64,000 bases of DNA from Ulota crispa. Taxonomy: Eukaryota > Streptophyta > Bryopsida > Orthotrichales > Orthotrichaceae. The notes under the pieces were generated by a model. The model did no database searches, was not told the DNA's origin, and worked only from the letters and a program-made list of their open reading frames with translations. Positions 45,101-54,806 of the stretch are shown here, piece after piece. How positions within the stretch are numbered: position 1 is the first letter of the stretch; every line of letters starts with the position of its first letter. Position numbers and translations under genes: made by a program. The stretch covers positions 26,684,002-26,748,001 of the forward strand of contig OY987242.1 in assembly GCA_963920765.1 (NCBI GenBank). Direction: 5' to 3'.

Positions 45101-47121
45101 CCCGAGGTGACAAAGATTGCGGTAAAGAAGTTGTGATTAGAGCAAGTAAGGAAGCGACACCCCTCTCCTTGAGTGTCCCCGCTTACGGGCCAGATTCTGT
45201 GTGAGTGATTGCCAGATAAAAAAAAAATTGGTTATGGGTGATAAAGGGATGATTTTGGGTGACTAGCATGACGGTTTTGAGTGTCCCCATCTCAAAATTT
45301 AAGAATTTCTCAAGTTTTAGTATTTTGAAGCATATAAGCACACAATTTTAGTAAGGGTTGTTTTAGCATCTCCTACATACAACTATACATTTCCAATGAT
45401 TTTGGACTAAAATCTTTATGAACTAAGCTTGCAATTGGATCTTTGAAATTTGATGCCAATATTTTTGATTTCCACAATGTTTTTTTCAAAGTTCATCAAT
45501 TGATCTTCTTACTCCAAAATCCTTAATTTCACGCTTTTGGGTGTTTGCTACCTTACCAGATTTACAAGGACTGCGGCCGGTGCGAATGCGGCGAGGGTAG
45601 GGAAACAGAGTCCCTCCAAGAACAAGGCGAGTTAGGTCAGCTTTCTTGTCAGGATCACCGAGGTCGTTGTAGAGGGCGTAATCATAGACGCGGTCCCAAC
45701 TCTTGCGCTCGCCGTGGCCATGCCCTCGCAACGTGCTTAGCTCCTGTTCTCGTAAATCCTCAAGTCCTGCTGGAGTCTCCCATGGCAAATACACCTAAGG
45801 TAGCAACACCCATAAGTGTGAAACGAAGGATTTCGGAGTAAGGAAAATCAATTGATAGAATTTGGACAAAAAAAATATTTTCAAGTTAGCAAGCAAAGAG
45901 GAAAACCAAAAACATTGGCATAAATTTCAAAGTTCCAAGTTACAAGCATTTGTTCACAAAGAATTTTTCAAAATCCAAAATCACTAAAAAAAATACAGTT
46001 TTGTGTAGGAGAATGGTGCTAAAAACCAATGCTTACTAAACTCTTTAGTGTGTTCATACATACTACTAACTTGAGGAGTTCTTAAGTAGTGATTTTTCAA
46101 AAGTCCAAAATCACTAAAAATGCATAGTTGTGTGTAAGAGATGCTAAAAACAATGCTTACTAACGCCTTTAGTGTGCTCATACCCTCATAATACTAACTT
46201 CAGAAATCCTTAAATAGTGAGATGGGACACTCAAAACCATCATGCTAATCACCTGAAACCACCACTTTGTCACCCATAACCAATTTTTTTTTATCCATCA
46301 ATCACTGACATATATAGGCAGCGCCAATGGGGACACTCACGGAGACCGGTGACGCTACCTTAAGCCAAAACAGACCAAGAATGACGAGAGCAAATCAGCG
46401 ACCACAGCCTGAAACCATCGCTATGGTCATCCCCTGGTGTTCGAAAGCACAAAGTTCGGCGTAAGCTTACCTTATTGCTGAAAAACACGCGGGGATTGGG
46501 ATCATGAACAGACGCCGCAATGTACGAGTGACAAGGAAAATACACCGTCCCAGAACGGAGCTGCAAGGCGATCGACTCCAGATAAAACTCCGCTTGATGC
46601 CCGTTGCGGATCAAAATAGCGCCCGGCTCTCCAAACTCTCCTCCGAGGCTAAACTCCGCCGTGTACTGCACCTTGTTAGCTACCACTCCCGCCTTCTGCG
46701 CCCAATCTCTGATCGAAGCCTCTTTACTCCGCTTCCCCACTCCGGTAACGGGATCCACGTCAGCACTCACAAGCTGGAGGAACACTTTGCTGCCTGTCAA
46801 GTCGGAGACTACGTCCACCGAATTAACCATTTGCTCGTCGCGGCTGAGGCGCTGCTTTCGGACGATCGTGATCACGGCTGTCACGGCAACGGCAGAAAAC
46901 TTTGGATTCGGTTTGGCTATGGCGGATGTCGCACTGCCATTTCTGTCGGTAGTGGTGGTGATGGACGTTTTTGTATCTGTCACCCGATTCGTGATTAGGA
47001 CCCTTGCGTGGCGGCGGTGTGCGGATAGTCCCACACTGCGACGCCGCCTAAATGCCGTTCCTCCGCTCCATCGTGTCAGTTCGCTCAGAGCTCTCACTGG
47101 TGCCACCGAGGCTTGTGCCAT
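39138..47121 (-). CDS. LOX: plastid 13-lipoxygenase, complete, 8 coding exons
   Basis: Exons 47121-46471, 45794-45557, 45009-44513, 43905-43493, 42642-42376, 41180-40823, 39999-39755 and 39291-39138 join in frame with GT-AG introns and give 940 residues, a normal length for a plastid LOX. The enzyme adds oxygen to linolenic or linoleic acid, feeding oxylipin and jasmonate-type pathways. Residues 1 to ~60 are Arg/Ser-rich (transit peptide). The PLAT domain spans about 75-215 and the catalytic domain follows, with YPRRIRTGR. All iron ligands are present: H599, H604, H791, N795 and terminal I940 (ending RGIPNSISI). The H-X4-H-X17-H-X8-H signature is intact at 599-631. T656-F657 at the position equivalent to soybean LOX-1 T556-F557 argues for 13-specificity. 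Six of seven introns contain a MITE and three splice sites or pairs coincide with element ends (see findings). It looks functional. Specificity is inferred. Confidence 0.95.
39357..39672. mobile_element. 310-bp palindromic MITE, copy 2, in LOX intron 7
   Basis: AATTTCATGGATACCCCTGA to the complement ending at GGTATCCATGAAATTTTCC. It makes up most of the 463-bp intron and as RNA would form a long hairpin between exons 7 and 8. Confidence 0.85.
40264..40437. repeat. 21-bp minisatellite inside the intron-6 element
   Basis: About 7-8 head-to-tail units of CATCACTTCCTCACCCACAAC with one or two variant units at each end. Single or double units of the same motif occur in the sibling elements near 46255 and 51045, so the array expanded from an internal motif of the family. 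Confidence 0.9.
40444..40755. mobile_element. 310-bp palindromic MITE, copy 3, nested in the intron-6 element
   Basis: GGAAAAATTTCATGGATACC to GGTATCTATGAAATTTTCCC, inserted within the TAAGGTAG-family element, hence younger than it. Confidence 0.85.
41434..41760. mobile_element. MITE in LOX intron 5, ends with a tRNA box-B-like motif
   Basis: TACAAGGGATTTGAACTCCC is complemented at the right by GGGGGTTCAAATCCCTTGTA. The termini pair over about 28 bp. The centre is an AATAATAATAA-rich run. The right end contains GGTTCAAATCC, identical in form to the internal box B of tRNA genes. Confidence 0.75.
42879..43190. mobile_element. 310-bp palindromic MITE, copy 4, in LOX intron 4
   Basis: GGGAAAATTTCATGGATATC to CTCCATGAATTTTTCCC, with the same internal order of blocks as the other copies (CTTGGACCAAAATTTTC, GCACATGCATAACAAGAAAG). 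Confidence 0.85.
45148..45555. mobile_element. TAAGGTAG-family element at the donor of LOX intron 2
   Basis: Left end TAAGGAAGCGACACCCC, right end GGGTGTTTGCTACCTTA. Read on the gene strand the right end is the intron donor (CTG then GTAAGGTAG). The body is a copy of the family seen at 45796 in opposite orientation. Confidence 0.8.
45796..46362. mobile_element. TAAGGTAG-family element at the acceptor of LOX intron 1
   Basis: TAAGGTAGCAACACCCATAA at the left, GGTGACGCTACCTTA at the right. On the gene strand its CTACCTTA plus one G forms the acceptor before exon 2. It holds an internal direct duplication (AATCACTAAAAA, TAGTGTG(T/C)TCATAC) absent from the other copies. Confidence 0.8.
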
Positions 47122-47346
47122 GGCCTAGAAGCTCGGATTTCTCGTCAATCCAAGGCTAGAGAATCTTGTTTCGCAAAAACCTGTCCAAATTGACACGCCT
47201 AAACTGACTAAATGTGTTTAAAATGACAAAACAAAAAAAACGTCCACTGTATCAAAAAAATGTCCAAATCAACAAATCCAAATGACAAAAAACTGTCCAA
47301 ATTGACACTGTTCCCTTCTTCTGAATTCCTCTCTAATCAACGGATA

Positions 47347-47757
47347 ATGCGATACGGGGTGTCAGAGCTTGGCAAGTCCCGAGGACACTGGATTGCGAGA
47401 CTGGGTTCTGCGATTCTCAACACACAAAAACAGTTCAAATTCTGGCAAGACTGGGTATTTGGAATCTCTTCGTCTTTGAGGCAAGGAATTGCTCAAGTTT
47501 GCGTCAAGGTAGGAGCTGTGTGTGTTCGGCTTCAAGTACTGGTGTTTGCTACTCTCCGGAGGTTGGATTCTACTGCTGCCACTGCAACAAATGAAGTGGT
47601 GAGACAATTTGATCTAGTTCAAAAAGGAGATAGACACTTGGATCAAGGTGAAGGCGGTGAAGGTGCGATCCTTGTACTGTCCAGACACACTCTGTCGTCG
47701 TCGGTGTTGTCAATGCGGTTCTACCGTGGAGGTACTTGGATACATGCGCTTGGCTAG
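47347..47757 (+). CDS. small divergent ORF, 136 residues, unrecognised
   Basis: It starts at an ATG 226 bp from the lipoxygenase start on the opposite strand, so the two could share a promoter region. The predicted protein (MRYGVSELGKSRGHWIARLG at the start) has a stretch rich in Val, Leu and Ala around CVKVGAVCVRLQVLVFATL that might be a membrane helix. A donor-like CAAGGTAGGAG at 47504 raises the chance that it is only a first exon. The base composition is close to coding, but no family is recognised and the ORF may be spurious. Confidence 0.3.
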   Translation: MRYGVSELGKSRGHWIARLGSAILNTQKQFKFWQDWVFGISSSLRQGIAQVCVKVGAVCVRLQVLVFATLRRLDSTAATATNEVVRQFDLVQKGDRHLDQGEGGEGAILVLSRHTLSSSVLSMRFYRGGTWIHALG

Positions 47758-48113
47758 TTTGGGTCTGCAGCGACTGCGACAGGGGAACAGGCTTCTTGTC
47801 CGTGTGGGCCTGTGGGGGAGAAGTGAGGTGTGCGGAAATTTGGGGAGGAGTTGTATTTGGAAAAGTGGAGAAAGTGGTAAGGGCTCAGTTATTGGGCTAC
47901 TGCTCACACGTGTTTGTGGGCTTCCGTGGAAAATCTCAGATTTTCCATCTGGCCGGAAAAACCTTCGAGTTTAGAGACTCATCATCAAGATATTGAAATT
48001 TGGGAATTTTTGGATTCATATTTGGATTTAGAGACTTGATTTCATGTGGTGATGCGAAAGGAGATAGAATTGACCAACTTCAAATTAGGGTCATATCTTT
48101 ACTTTTATGTACA

Positions 48114-48658
48114 AGTATACTACCCGTTGTATCAACGAGTTTATGCCCCCCACCCCTATCCCCGTGCTCCCCGATCCTTGTGTCCCCATATCATCGTGCA
48201 CTCTATCCCCTTGTCTCTATCCTCATGCCCCCTTATCCCCGTGCCTTTTCATCCCCCATGTCCTCTATCCCCGTGCCCCCATATCCTTGTGCCCCTTTTT
48301 CCCCATGCCCCCTTATCCCCGTGCCCCCTTATCCTCGTGCCCCCTTATCCTCGTGCCCCCTTATTCCAATACCCCTTTATTCCTGTGCCCCCTTATTCCA
48401 GTGCCCCCTTATCCCCATGTCCTCTTTTGGTTAAGAGAAAGTTGTGGAGCAATTCCAGTGACGGTGTAACTACCAATGACTTGTTGTTAATGTCTAGTGA
48501 AGCACATAAAAGAGAGTCATAGGTGATTTTACTTTATCCATTTATGCCTTTTTGATCCCAGTCATGCCCAAACCGAACTTATGCCCGACTCTAACTAATT
48601 GAATGCTATTACATGATAGGCCCTAATTGAGTGACGGCTATTCTTTTATTAATATAGA
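48114..48658 (-). mobile_element. Helitron-like unit 1, with minisatellite
   Basis: On the minus strand it begins TCTATATTAATAAAAGAATAG at 48658 and ends with a stem-loop (AACTCGTTGATACAACGGG) followed by TAGTATACTTG. A 5' TC and a 3' hairpin a few bases before the end are Helitron hallmarks. Between them lies an array of 16-bp units (CCCCTTATCCCCGTGC on the plus strand, 48140-48425). No RepHel ORF, so it is non-autonomous. Confidence 0.6.
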
Positions 48659-48918
48659 CTAGTATACTACCCGTTGTATTGACAGGTTTATGCTCCCTAT
48701 CCTCATGCTCCCCGATCCTTGTGCCCTCATATCACTGCGCCTTCTATCCCCGTGCCTCTATCTTCGTGCCTTCTTATCCCTGTGCCTCCTTATCCCCGTG
48801 CCCCTTTATCCCTATGATCTCTATCCTTGTGCCCCCTTATCCCCATGCCTTATCCTCATGCCCCCTTATCCTTGTGCCTTCTTTTGGCCGAGAGAAAGTT
48901 GTGGTGCAATTGCCAATA
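48659..48918 (-). mobile_element. Helitron-like unit 2, truncated
   Basis: Its 3' end reads CAATACAACGGGTAGTATACTAG on the minus strand (in parts) and is followed directly by the TC of unit 1, so the two are head to tail. CTAG is the expected Helitron 3' end. The 5' portion is lost at the junction with unit 3. Confidence 0.6.
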
Positions 48919-49512
48919 TACTACCTGTTGTACCAACGGGATTATGCCCCCACCCCTTATCCCCGTGCCCCCTATCCTCATGCCCCCTATCCTCGTGCCC
49001 CCTATCCTCGTGCCCCCTATCCTCGTGCCCCCTATCCTCGTGCCCCCTATCCTCGTGCCCCCTATCCTCGTGCCCCCTATCCTCGTGCCCCCTATCCTCG
49101 TGTCCCCTATCCCTATGTCCCCTATCCTTGTGTCCCCATATCCCCGTGCTCCCAATCCTTGTGCCCTCATATCTCCGTGGCCTCTATCCCCGTGTCCCTA
49201 TCCCCGTGTCTCTTTATTCCCGTGTCCCCTTATCCCCATGCACCCTTATTCTTGTGCCCCCTCATCCTCGTGCCCTCTTTTGGCCAAGAGAAAGTTTTGG
49301 TGCAATTGCCAGTGACGATGCAACTGCCAGTAACTTGTTGTTAATGTCTAGTGAAGCAGATAAAAGAGAATCATTGGTGATTTTACTTTATCCATTCATA
49401 CCTTTTTGATCCTAGTCATGCCCAAACCTAACTTATGTTTGACCCTAACTGATTGAACACTATCATATGATAGGCCCTAACTGACTGAAGGCTATTCTTT
49501 TATTAATATAGA
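48919..49512 (-). mobile_element. Helitron-like unit 3, with near-perfect 15-bp array
   Basis: The 5' end TCTATATTAATAAAAGAATA is at 49512, preceded by A as Helitron insertion between A and T predicts. The 3' hairpin is CCCGTTGGTACAACAGG at about 48927-48943. The segment 49260-49500 parallels 48425-48655 of unit 1. Confidence 0.6.
48960..49130. repeat. 15-bp minisatellite, about 10 copies
   Basis: Near-identical head-to-tail units of GTGCCCCCTATCCTC. Because 15 is a multiple of three, all frames stay open and give spurious Pro/Tyr/Arg or Pro/Leu/Ser repeats. Confidence 0.9.
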
Positions 49513-50786
49513 TATAAATAAGGAAATTTTAATGCAATATTTAACTTCACAAAAATTTAACATCTCACAAATCAACTGGTCTAGAATCTAATCTTGATGT
49601 ACTTTATAAAAAATCAATATCTCACAACTGGTTTAGAATCTAACTCTCATGCACAAAAAATGTTATTTCATGAGTAGAGATATATGAGCCGTGAGTCATG
49701 AGCAGGGATTTTTAGTCAAAATAATAAATTCCACATATAATTGTGTACATAGAGTCCTATAATTGTGCATTTCAAATTATCATCTCTTGAAAAACTTGCT
49801 ATTTTTTTGCTTATTTCATTGATTTTGAGTTGAGAATCCAATCTTGCTCACAAAATCTTGAATCCCCCTCATGGCTCACCGTTTTACGCTCACCAAATAG
49901 CATAGTCCCCTCATGCACCATCCTTTTGGTCCTTGTTTGAGATCAAAATACCAATTGCTTTCATCACAATGCTACTTTTTAATACTTTGTTAGGATGCGC
50001 TTGACATTTTAATGATTTTTTAGCACATAATTGGAGGGCGTTTGGTGTTTTATATTTGGGGCAATCTTTATTGATTCAACTTCCACCAAATCTAGAAAAT
50101 TTTGGAAAAGAACATGGTTGGAGGGCATTTGGTGTTCTATATCTTGCACATACTTTATTACTTCAACTTACAACAAGAAAGTTCTAGCTAGAAGGTTCTA
50201 GAAAAAGGCGCAATGAAGGAAATTCTCCCACTGAGTAGAATAGATATGTTTGTTTTTGTATTTGTAGAATTAGAAGGTACATGTTTTTATAAAATAAGCT
50301 TTTTGCAAAATATTTGAGAATACAAGGTATTGACTCCCAGATATGATTTTCATTATTAGCTCAAGTGACAAAGAGCACTTACAAACATGCTAAATAGGGT
50401 TTTTTTTTAAGGATTTCAACTTATGGAAGTGTTGGCAATGATTTATGACTGTAATTTATTGAGGTGGCTATAATGGAAGAACACTTGAAGAAGCATGCTT
50501 TGTTCATGACATAAGGTGGAGAGAATTTTGGCTACCAATGGTTTCTTCTTACACAAGTAAGGAGGCGCAAATGAAGTGTATTGGTCATGACTTTTGAAAA
50601 ATTACTATAATTAAAGTGTGAGAGATGAAATATGTGGGGACTTTTGAAAAATTACTACAATTAAAATGTGAGAGATGAGATATGTGGCGAATAGGACACC
50701 CATATTATCTTGGTTGGAGATTAAGTTGGTGATGCCAGTCAACCAATAAGGGAATACATATTTGGTCCTCAATCAAGATTTGGCTA
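49513..50786. other. anonymous spacer with a short direct duplication
   Basis: No gene. GGAGGGCGTTTGGTGTTTTATAT near 50034 and a similar phrase at 50115 are diverged copies, and ACTTTTGAAAAATTACTA with its following GTGAGAGATGA recurs at 50590 and 50640. Confidence 0.4.
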
Positions 50787-51172
50787 TAAGGTAGGTGCAC
50801 TCATAAGCATGGAAATAAGGATTTTGGAGTAGGTAAAACAATTGACTAACTTTGAAAAAAATATTGTAAGTTAGGAAATGGAAATAAAAAATATTGGCAT
50901 CTTTTTCAAGGTTCCAACTGCAAGCATTTGTTCACAAAGATTTTTCAAAGTCCAAAATCATTGAAATTGTAAGAACCATATGTAAGAGATGCTAAAACAA
51001 GGCTTGTTGGTTCTTAAATAGTCAAAACCTCATGCTAGTCACCCACAACCATCACTTCATCATCCATAACCATCACTCGCTCACCCACAACCAATTGATT
51101 TTTTTTTTATTAGCCCTGCCACTGTCAGGTGATGGCCATGGGGATACATCGCTTATGGATGCTGCTACCTTA
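50787..51172. mobile_element. TAAGGTAG-family element, intergenic copy
   Basis: TA-AGGTAGGTGCACTCATAAG to GGATGCTGCTACCT-TA. It shares body and right-end blocks with the LOX intron 1 and 6 elements, including two units of the CACCCACAACCATCACTTC motif and CACTGTCAGGTGATGGCCA. It is a useful unspliced reference for the intron copies. Confidence 0.8.
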
Positions 51173-51297
51173 GTGTTATCAATTACAAAGTGAACATTGG
51201 CAAAAAAGACACTCTTTTTCACATTTATTTCATATAATGATAGTGAAGCATAAATCTCGCAGTGGATTTTGGTTATTTTTAGGCAATAAAAGAAACG

Positions 51298-51696
51298 ATG
51301 GTGCTAAGAGCGTCTCCACCAGACCGGGCAAATGGCAACTTGCTAGATGTTGTTGCTAGGGCCCGGGGAGGCGACTATGACCGAGTCAAAGTCCTGATCC
51401 CCACCGGTGCAGACCCTCTAGGCTTCAAAAGCGAGAATTCTAGCCCGGAAAGATGGTCTCAACGAATCACTTCCTCACGACATCCTGTCGCCATGCGCGC
51501 AATTTCAGAAAAGCACCGGAGATTCAACTCGCTACATAAGTTTGCAAACCTAGGAGGTCCCGTCCCCGGAGGCTTGCTTGACGAGGCCTATGAGTTCTTC
51601 AAGCGTGACAAGACACCGGTGGAGATCGCATTTAACAAAGGTACCTTCTTACCTCGCCAGCCGCATGACTGGAGTCAACCGGTGGAGATGCTCTAA
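51298..51696 (+). CDS. captured ORF, 132 residues, spanning an element with AGAGC ends
   Basis: The ORF starts at ATG 51298 and runs to a stop at 51694-51696. It lies almost exactly between inverted ends CTAAGAGCGTCTCCACC (51304) and GGTGGAGATGCTCTAA (51681). Its interior is GC-rich (GNLLDVVARARGGDYDRVKV, LLDEAYEFFKRDKTPVEIAF) against an AT-rich background. LLDVVARARGGDYDRVKVLI followed by GADPL resembles an ankyrin-type repeat in plan. A donor-like AAAGGTACC near 51640 suggests that a host exon with its splice site was captured. Whether it is expressed is unknown. Confidence 0.45.
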   Translation: MVLRASPPDRANGNLLDVVARARGGDYDRVKVLIPTGADPLGFKSENSSPERWSQRITSSRHPVAMRAISEKHRRFNSLHKFANLGGPVPGGLLDEAYEFFKRDKTPVEIAFNKGTFLPRQPHDWSQPVEML

Positions 51697-52039
51697 CCTG
51701 TTCAATTATCTTTTTAAATCGTGGAATCAATAAAATCTGGTTGAACTTTTTGCTAAATTTGAAAATAGCCACATTTTCGTGAGCAAGGGGATGGGCCAAG
51801 TCAATAGCCTGGCTGGTGGTAATTGATACCACGGATTACACGGTGGTGCATGTACTGTTGTACATGACTGATTTTGAATCCCCACCACTGCCACCAGTAC
51901 TCATGAAGATTCCACTGAAAACTTGGATTGAATTATGAATGCACGTAGAAGTGTAGTACCCATGCAATTGATGCCCGCCATGTGTACCAGCAGAGGAGAG
52001 TAAAGTTCACAGTCAGTGTTTCAAGTTCCAGCTGGAGCT
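51697..52039. other. anonymous spacer
   Basis: No feature recognised. Confidence 0.35.
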
Positions 52040-52276
52040 AAACTTAGCAAGGAGCTACTATAATACATACTATGTATGCTGCTGTATAACTGGCATTTGC
52101 TACTAATAAAAGGTTTTAGTCTGGGACCTGCACTACCTCATGAGCACAACATTGATCTATATTTTAACTTCTTTGTTGATCTCAAATATAAAAAAGGTGT
52201 GGATGCACTCCAAATATATAAAAAACATTCCATATTGTACTAGTCGCAAGGGGCTACTCAATTGTTCAAGGGTTAA
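52040..52276. mobile_element. piggyBac-like MITE, ~230-bp class, copy 3, left end decayed
   Basis: The right end CAAGGG-TTAA at 52267-52276 is clear, the left end is diverged. Body blocks GGCATTTGCTACTAAT, AACTTCTTTGTTGATCTCAA and TATTGTACTAGTCGCAA match the copies at 3784 and 14253. A 30-bp remnant of another end pair (CCCCTAAAGAGCC with GGGCTTTAGGG) follows directly. Confidence 0.6.
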
Positions 52277-53019
52277 CCCCTAAAGAGCCATTGGGCTTTA
52301 GGGTTACGGTACCAAATACGGTCGCAACCAATACTCATAAATTTAAATCAGCTGAAAATTAAGTGTTATAACCAAGGTTTGTATGATGGTGGGTGCATAA
52401 AAAAAATTGAAACACCCTCAAAGCAGCTCAAATACGTTTGTACATACAATTGTACATACGGCCGCAAATGGCGTTCAGGCTCTTCAAGGATTATACCTTT
52501 TGAGCTCCAAGAGGGTTTCAAGCCTTGCCCCTCCACTCAATGCAAGTTCGCTACATCCTCCCCTTGGAAGCTCATCTGGTGTGGCTTAGCAAAGGTGGCA
52601 GGAGATGCTCTTATTTCACAAAACAATCACCCCCACAACATTACTTGCTATAGAAAATGTGAAAACCTCCATGTCAAAACGCGGAATCTAGCACATTTAG
52701 AAGCATTTTGTTTACTTTCCTTTTTTTAATTTTCAACTTGAGCAATTTATGTGGGGCTACTGATGTATTGTCTGTAAACGTGGTTAACTTTAACAAAACT
52801 GCCCCCCCTTTTTTTTAATTTTTTTTAATGTCACTAGTATAAGCACTTGTTAGTCCGACGGGATCCAAAATAATTTCAAGCCCAGTCATGCAAAATCTTT
52901 TCATTGCAAGAAAATAATAATTCTTACTTTTTATTTGCGCACTCCAATATCAAACTTTACTCATAATATTTGTTTTTGTTTACAAAACATTCCCTTCCAA
53001 TAAAGCATTTTTTGTTCTA
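52277..53019. other. anonymous spacer
   Basis: No supported gene. An open frame at 52379-52729 is AT-rich and lacks family features. Confidence 0.35.
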
Positions 53020-53290
53020 TACCCATAGAGTTTTTTACCCAAAAAATATAAGGAGAGTCACTATTTTCTCACGCAAAAATTTGTTTTTTATTTTTTACCT
53101 TTGCAACTTTTTTACCCATGTAGTCATTATTCATGCAATTATTTTAGTTTTTTACCCATGCAATTTTGTTACATTATTTACTCACGCATTTTTTTACATA
53201 TAATTTTTTTCTCATGCAAGATTTCACTTACGCAAGTTTTTAACCCAAGAATTTTTTTACCCATGTTGGATTATTTATACACGCAATAAG
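53020..53290. repeat. T-rich degenerate repeat with TTTTTTACCCATGCAA motif
   Basis: Variants of TTTTTTACCCATGCAA and TCACGCAA-TTTTT recur about ten times at irregular 18-30-bp spacing on the plus strand. It resembles an old, decayed minisatellite. Confidence 0.55.
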
Positions 53291-53393
53291 AATATTGTGG
53301 GAAAAGCATCGCCAAAAGGGAAAACTGAATTCTGTTATAAAATGTTATTAGAGGTGGTTATGCAAGACACTAATTGAGATCACAACACTGGTG

Positions 53394-53724
53394 TAAGGTA
53401 GGAGGCTCATAAATGGAGCATCTAAGGGTTGAAACTGAATTTTGGGTAGGTGAAATTTCTTGAAGTATTTTTTAGTAAATTTTCCTTGAAAGACAAGAAG
53501 AATTGGCATTTAATTTAAATTGTTTCACATTTTTTGGAGCTTTGTGAAATTAGTTATGAAATTTTGAAGTGGACGGGCCATATGGCTCTAAAATGAAGCA
53601 CCTCTTAAAATGTACATCACATGTACATTGTTGAAGGGTTATAAAAAACAATATGTACAAGTAAAGTACATTTGAGGAGGTGCTTCATTTTAGAGCCTGC
53701 TTCAAATTAGAGCCTCCCACCTTA
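53394..53724. mobile_element. TAAGGTAG-family foldback MITE, GGAGGC subtype
   Basis: TA-AGGTAGGAGGCTC to GAGCCTCCCACCT-TA. A second inverted pair GGCTCTAAAATGAAGCACCTC (53584) and GAGGTGCTTCATTTTAGAGCC (53678) lies inside, possibly a nested related foldback with TGTACAT repeats at its centre. Confidence 0.7.
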
Positions 53725-53783
53725 ACAGGATGAAGTCTTCTTGCAAATTGTTAGCAAGAACTGTCCTCATTCATTGGGGATGT

Positions 53784-54806
53784 TTAACCTGTAAGGGCCC
53801 AAGCCATTTTCACCAAAATTTGGTTTAAGAAGACCTACAACTTTGATGCATTGAATCTAAGGCATTTGGATGATTCACAAAAAGTGACCATTGAAAATAG
53901 TGGGACACCTAACTAAGTAAATTGTTTTCTTGCAAAATTTGGGAACAACTGACTCTAGGAAATGGAAGATTATAATATTAGATCAATTAACAAGTGATGG
54001 CAAAATCTCATTCTTTGGCAAGTAGATGTTATTTGTTGATTTTTACAAAATCCTAAAAGCCCCTAACTAACCTAAAATATTTTGAGTAGCAAGATTAGAT
54101 GTGAATGCACACACTTGCAATTTTTTGAAGAATGTACTTTTGTATGTCAAGTTTTAAGGCTTTAATTTGTTGTTGCAAGGAAAACAATGATTGGTAGAGT
54201 TGGTGGGGGTTGCCACAATAGTGGTCTAGAACATGCTTGAACCCTTGTTGGCCAATTTTCCACCACCACAAAGTATTTGTAAGGAAGCTTGTAACGGATA
54301 TTGACTACTTGCAGCTTGTAAGACATTGTTTGAACACCATATTTGTTATAATGAGAGAATGGAGACATCTCAAAATAAACATTAAAATGAGAGTTTTCAG
54401 CTCAAATTGAGCTGAATTGACACAAAACCTTTTAATTTTGGGACAAATCTAAAAGGCTTTATGTCCATTCAGCTCAATTGACCTAAAACCTTGTGTCGAA
54501 TTGCCCTAAAACTTTTTAATTTCAAGTTATATTTCCTTTATATTACTCTCATTTCATTAGAAAACTCTCATTATAACAATATGGTGTTTTTGCCACCTTG
54601 CCCCATATAATGTTCTACCCAATTGAGGCTCTTGAGGCACTTATACAATGTTTGGCTTGCCCCACCTTTATTCCATTTGCATGTACCACTTGAATGCCTT
54701 GGTAATTGTAGTTTATAGCAAGGTCAAAAATTAAACTTGGTGTCTCAGAAAAACCTGTGAAATCATGTGGGGAAACTTTTAGTCCTTTGGGGCGTTCAAG
54801 GATTAA
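53784..54806. mobile_element. piggyBac-like element, ~960-bp class, copy 4, with nested MITE
   Basis: TTAA-CCTGTAAGGGCCCAAG to AGTCCTTTGGGGCGTTCAAGGA-TTAA (in parts). The ends are more diverged than in other copies. It contains the MITE at 54335. Confidence 0.55.
54335..54586. mobile_element. CACCATATT MITE of a distinct subfamily, nested
   Basis: CACCATATTTGTTATAATGA to TCATTATAACAATATGGTG. It shares the outermost bases with the TTAAATTGGG family but has a different interior: ACTCTCATT foldback arms and four CAGCTCAAATTGA-like motifs. Confidence 0.75.

Noticed and set aside
48690-49409. Long open frames (up to 239 residues) with Pro-Leu-Ser or Ala-Pro-Tyr-Pro-Arg repeats.
   Set aside because: They are by-products of a 15-16-bp minisatellite whose period keeps frames open on both strands. 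There is no non-repetitive coding sequence.
51298-51696. Firm assignment of the captured ORF as an ankyrin protein.
   Set aside because: Only one weak repeat-like stretch is visible, so the family is left open.
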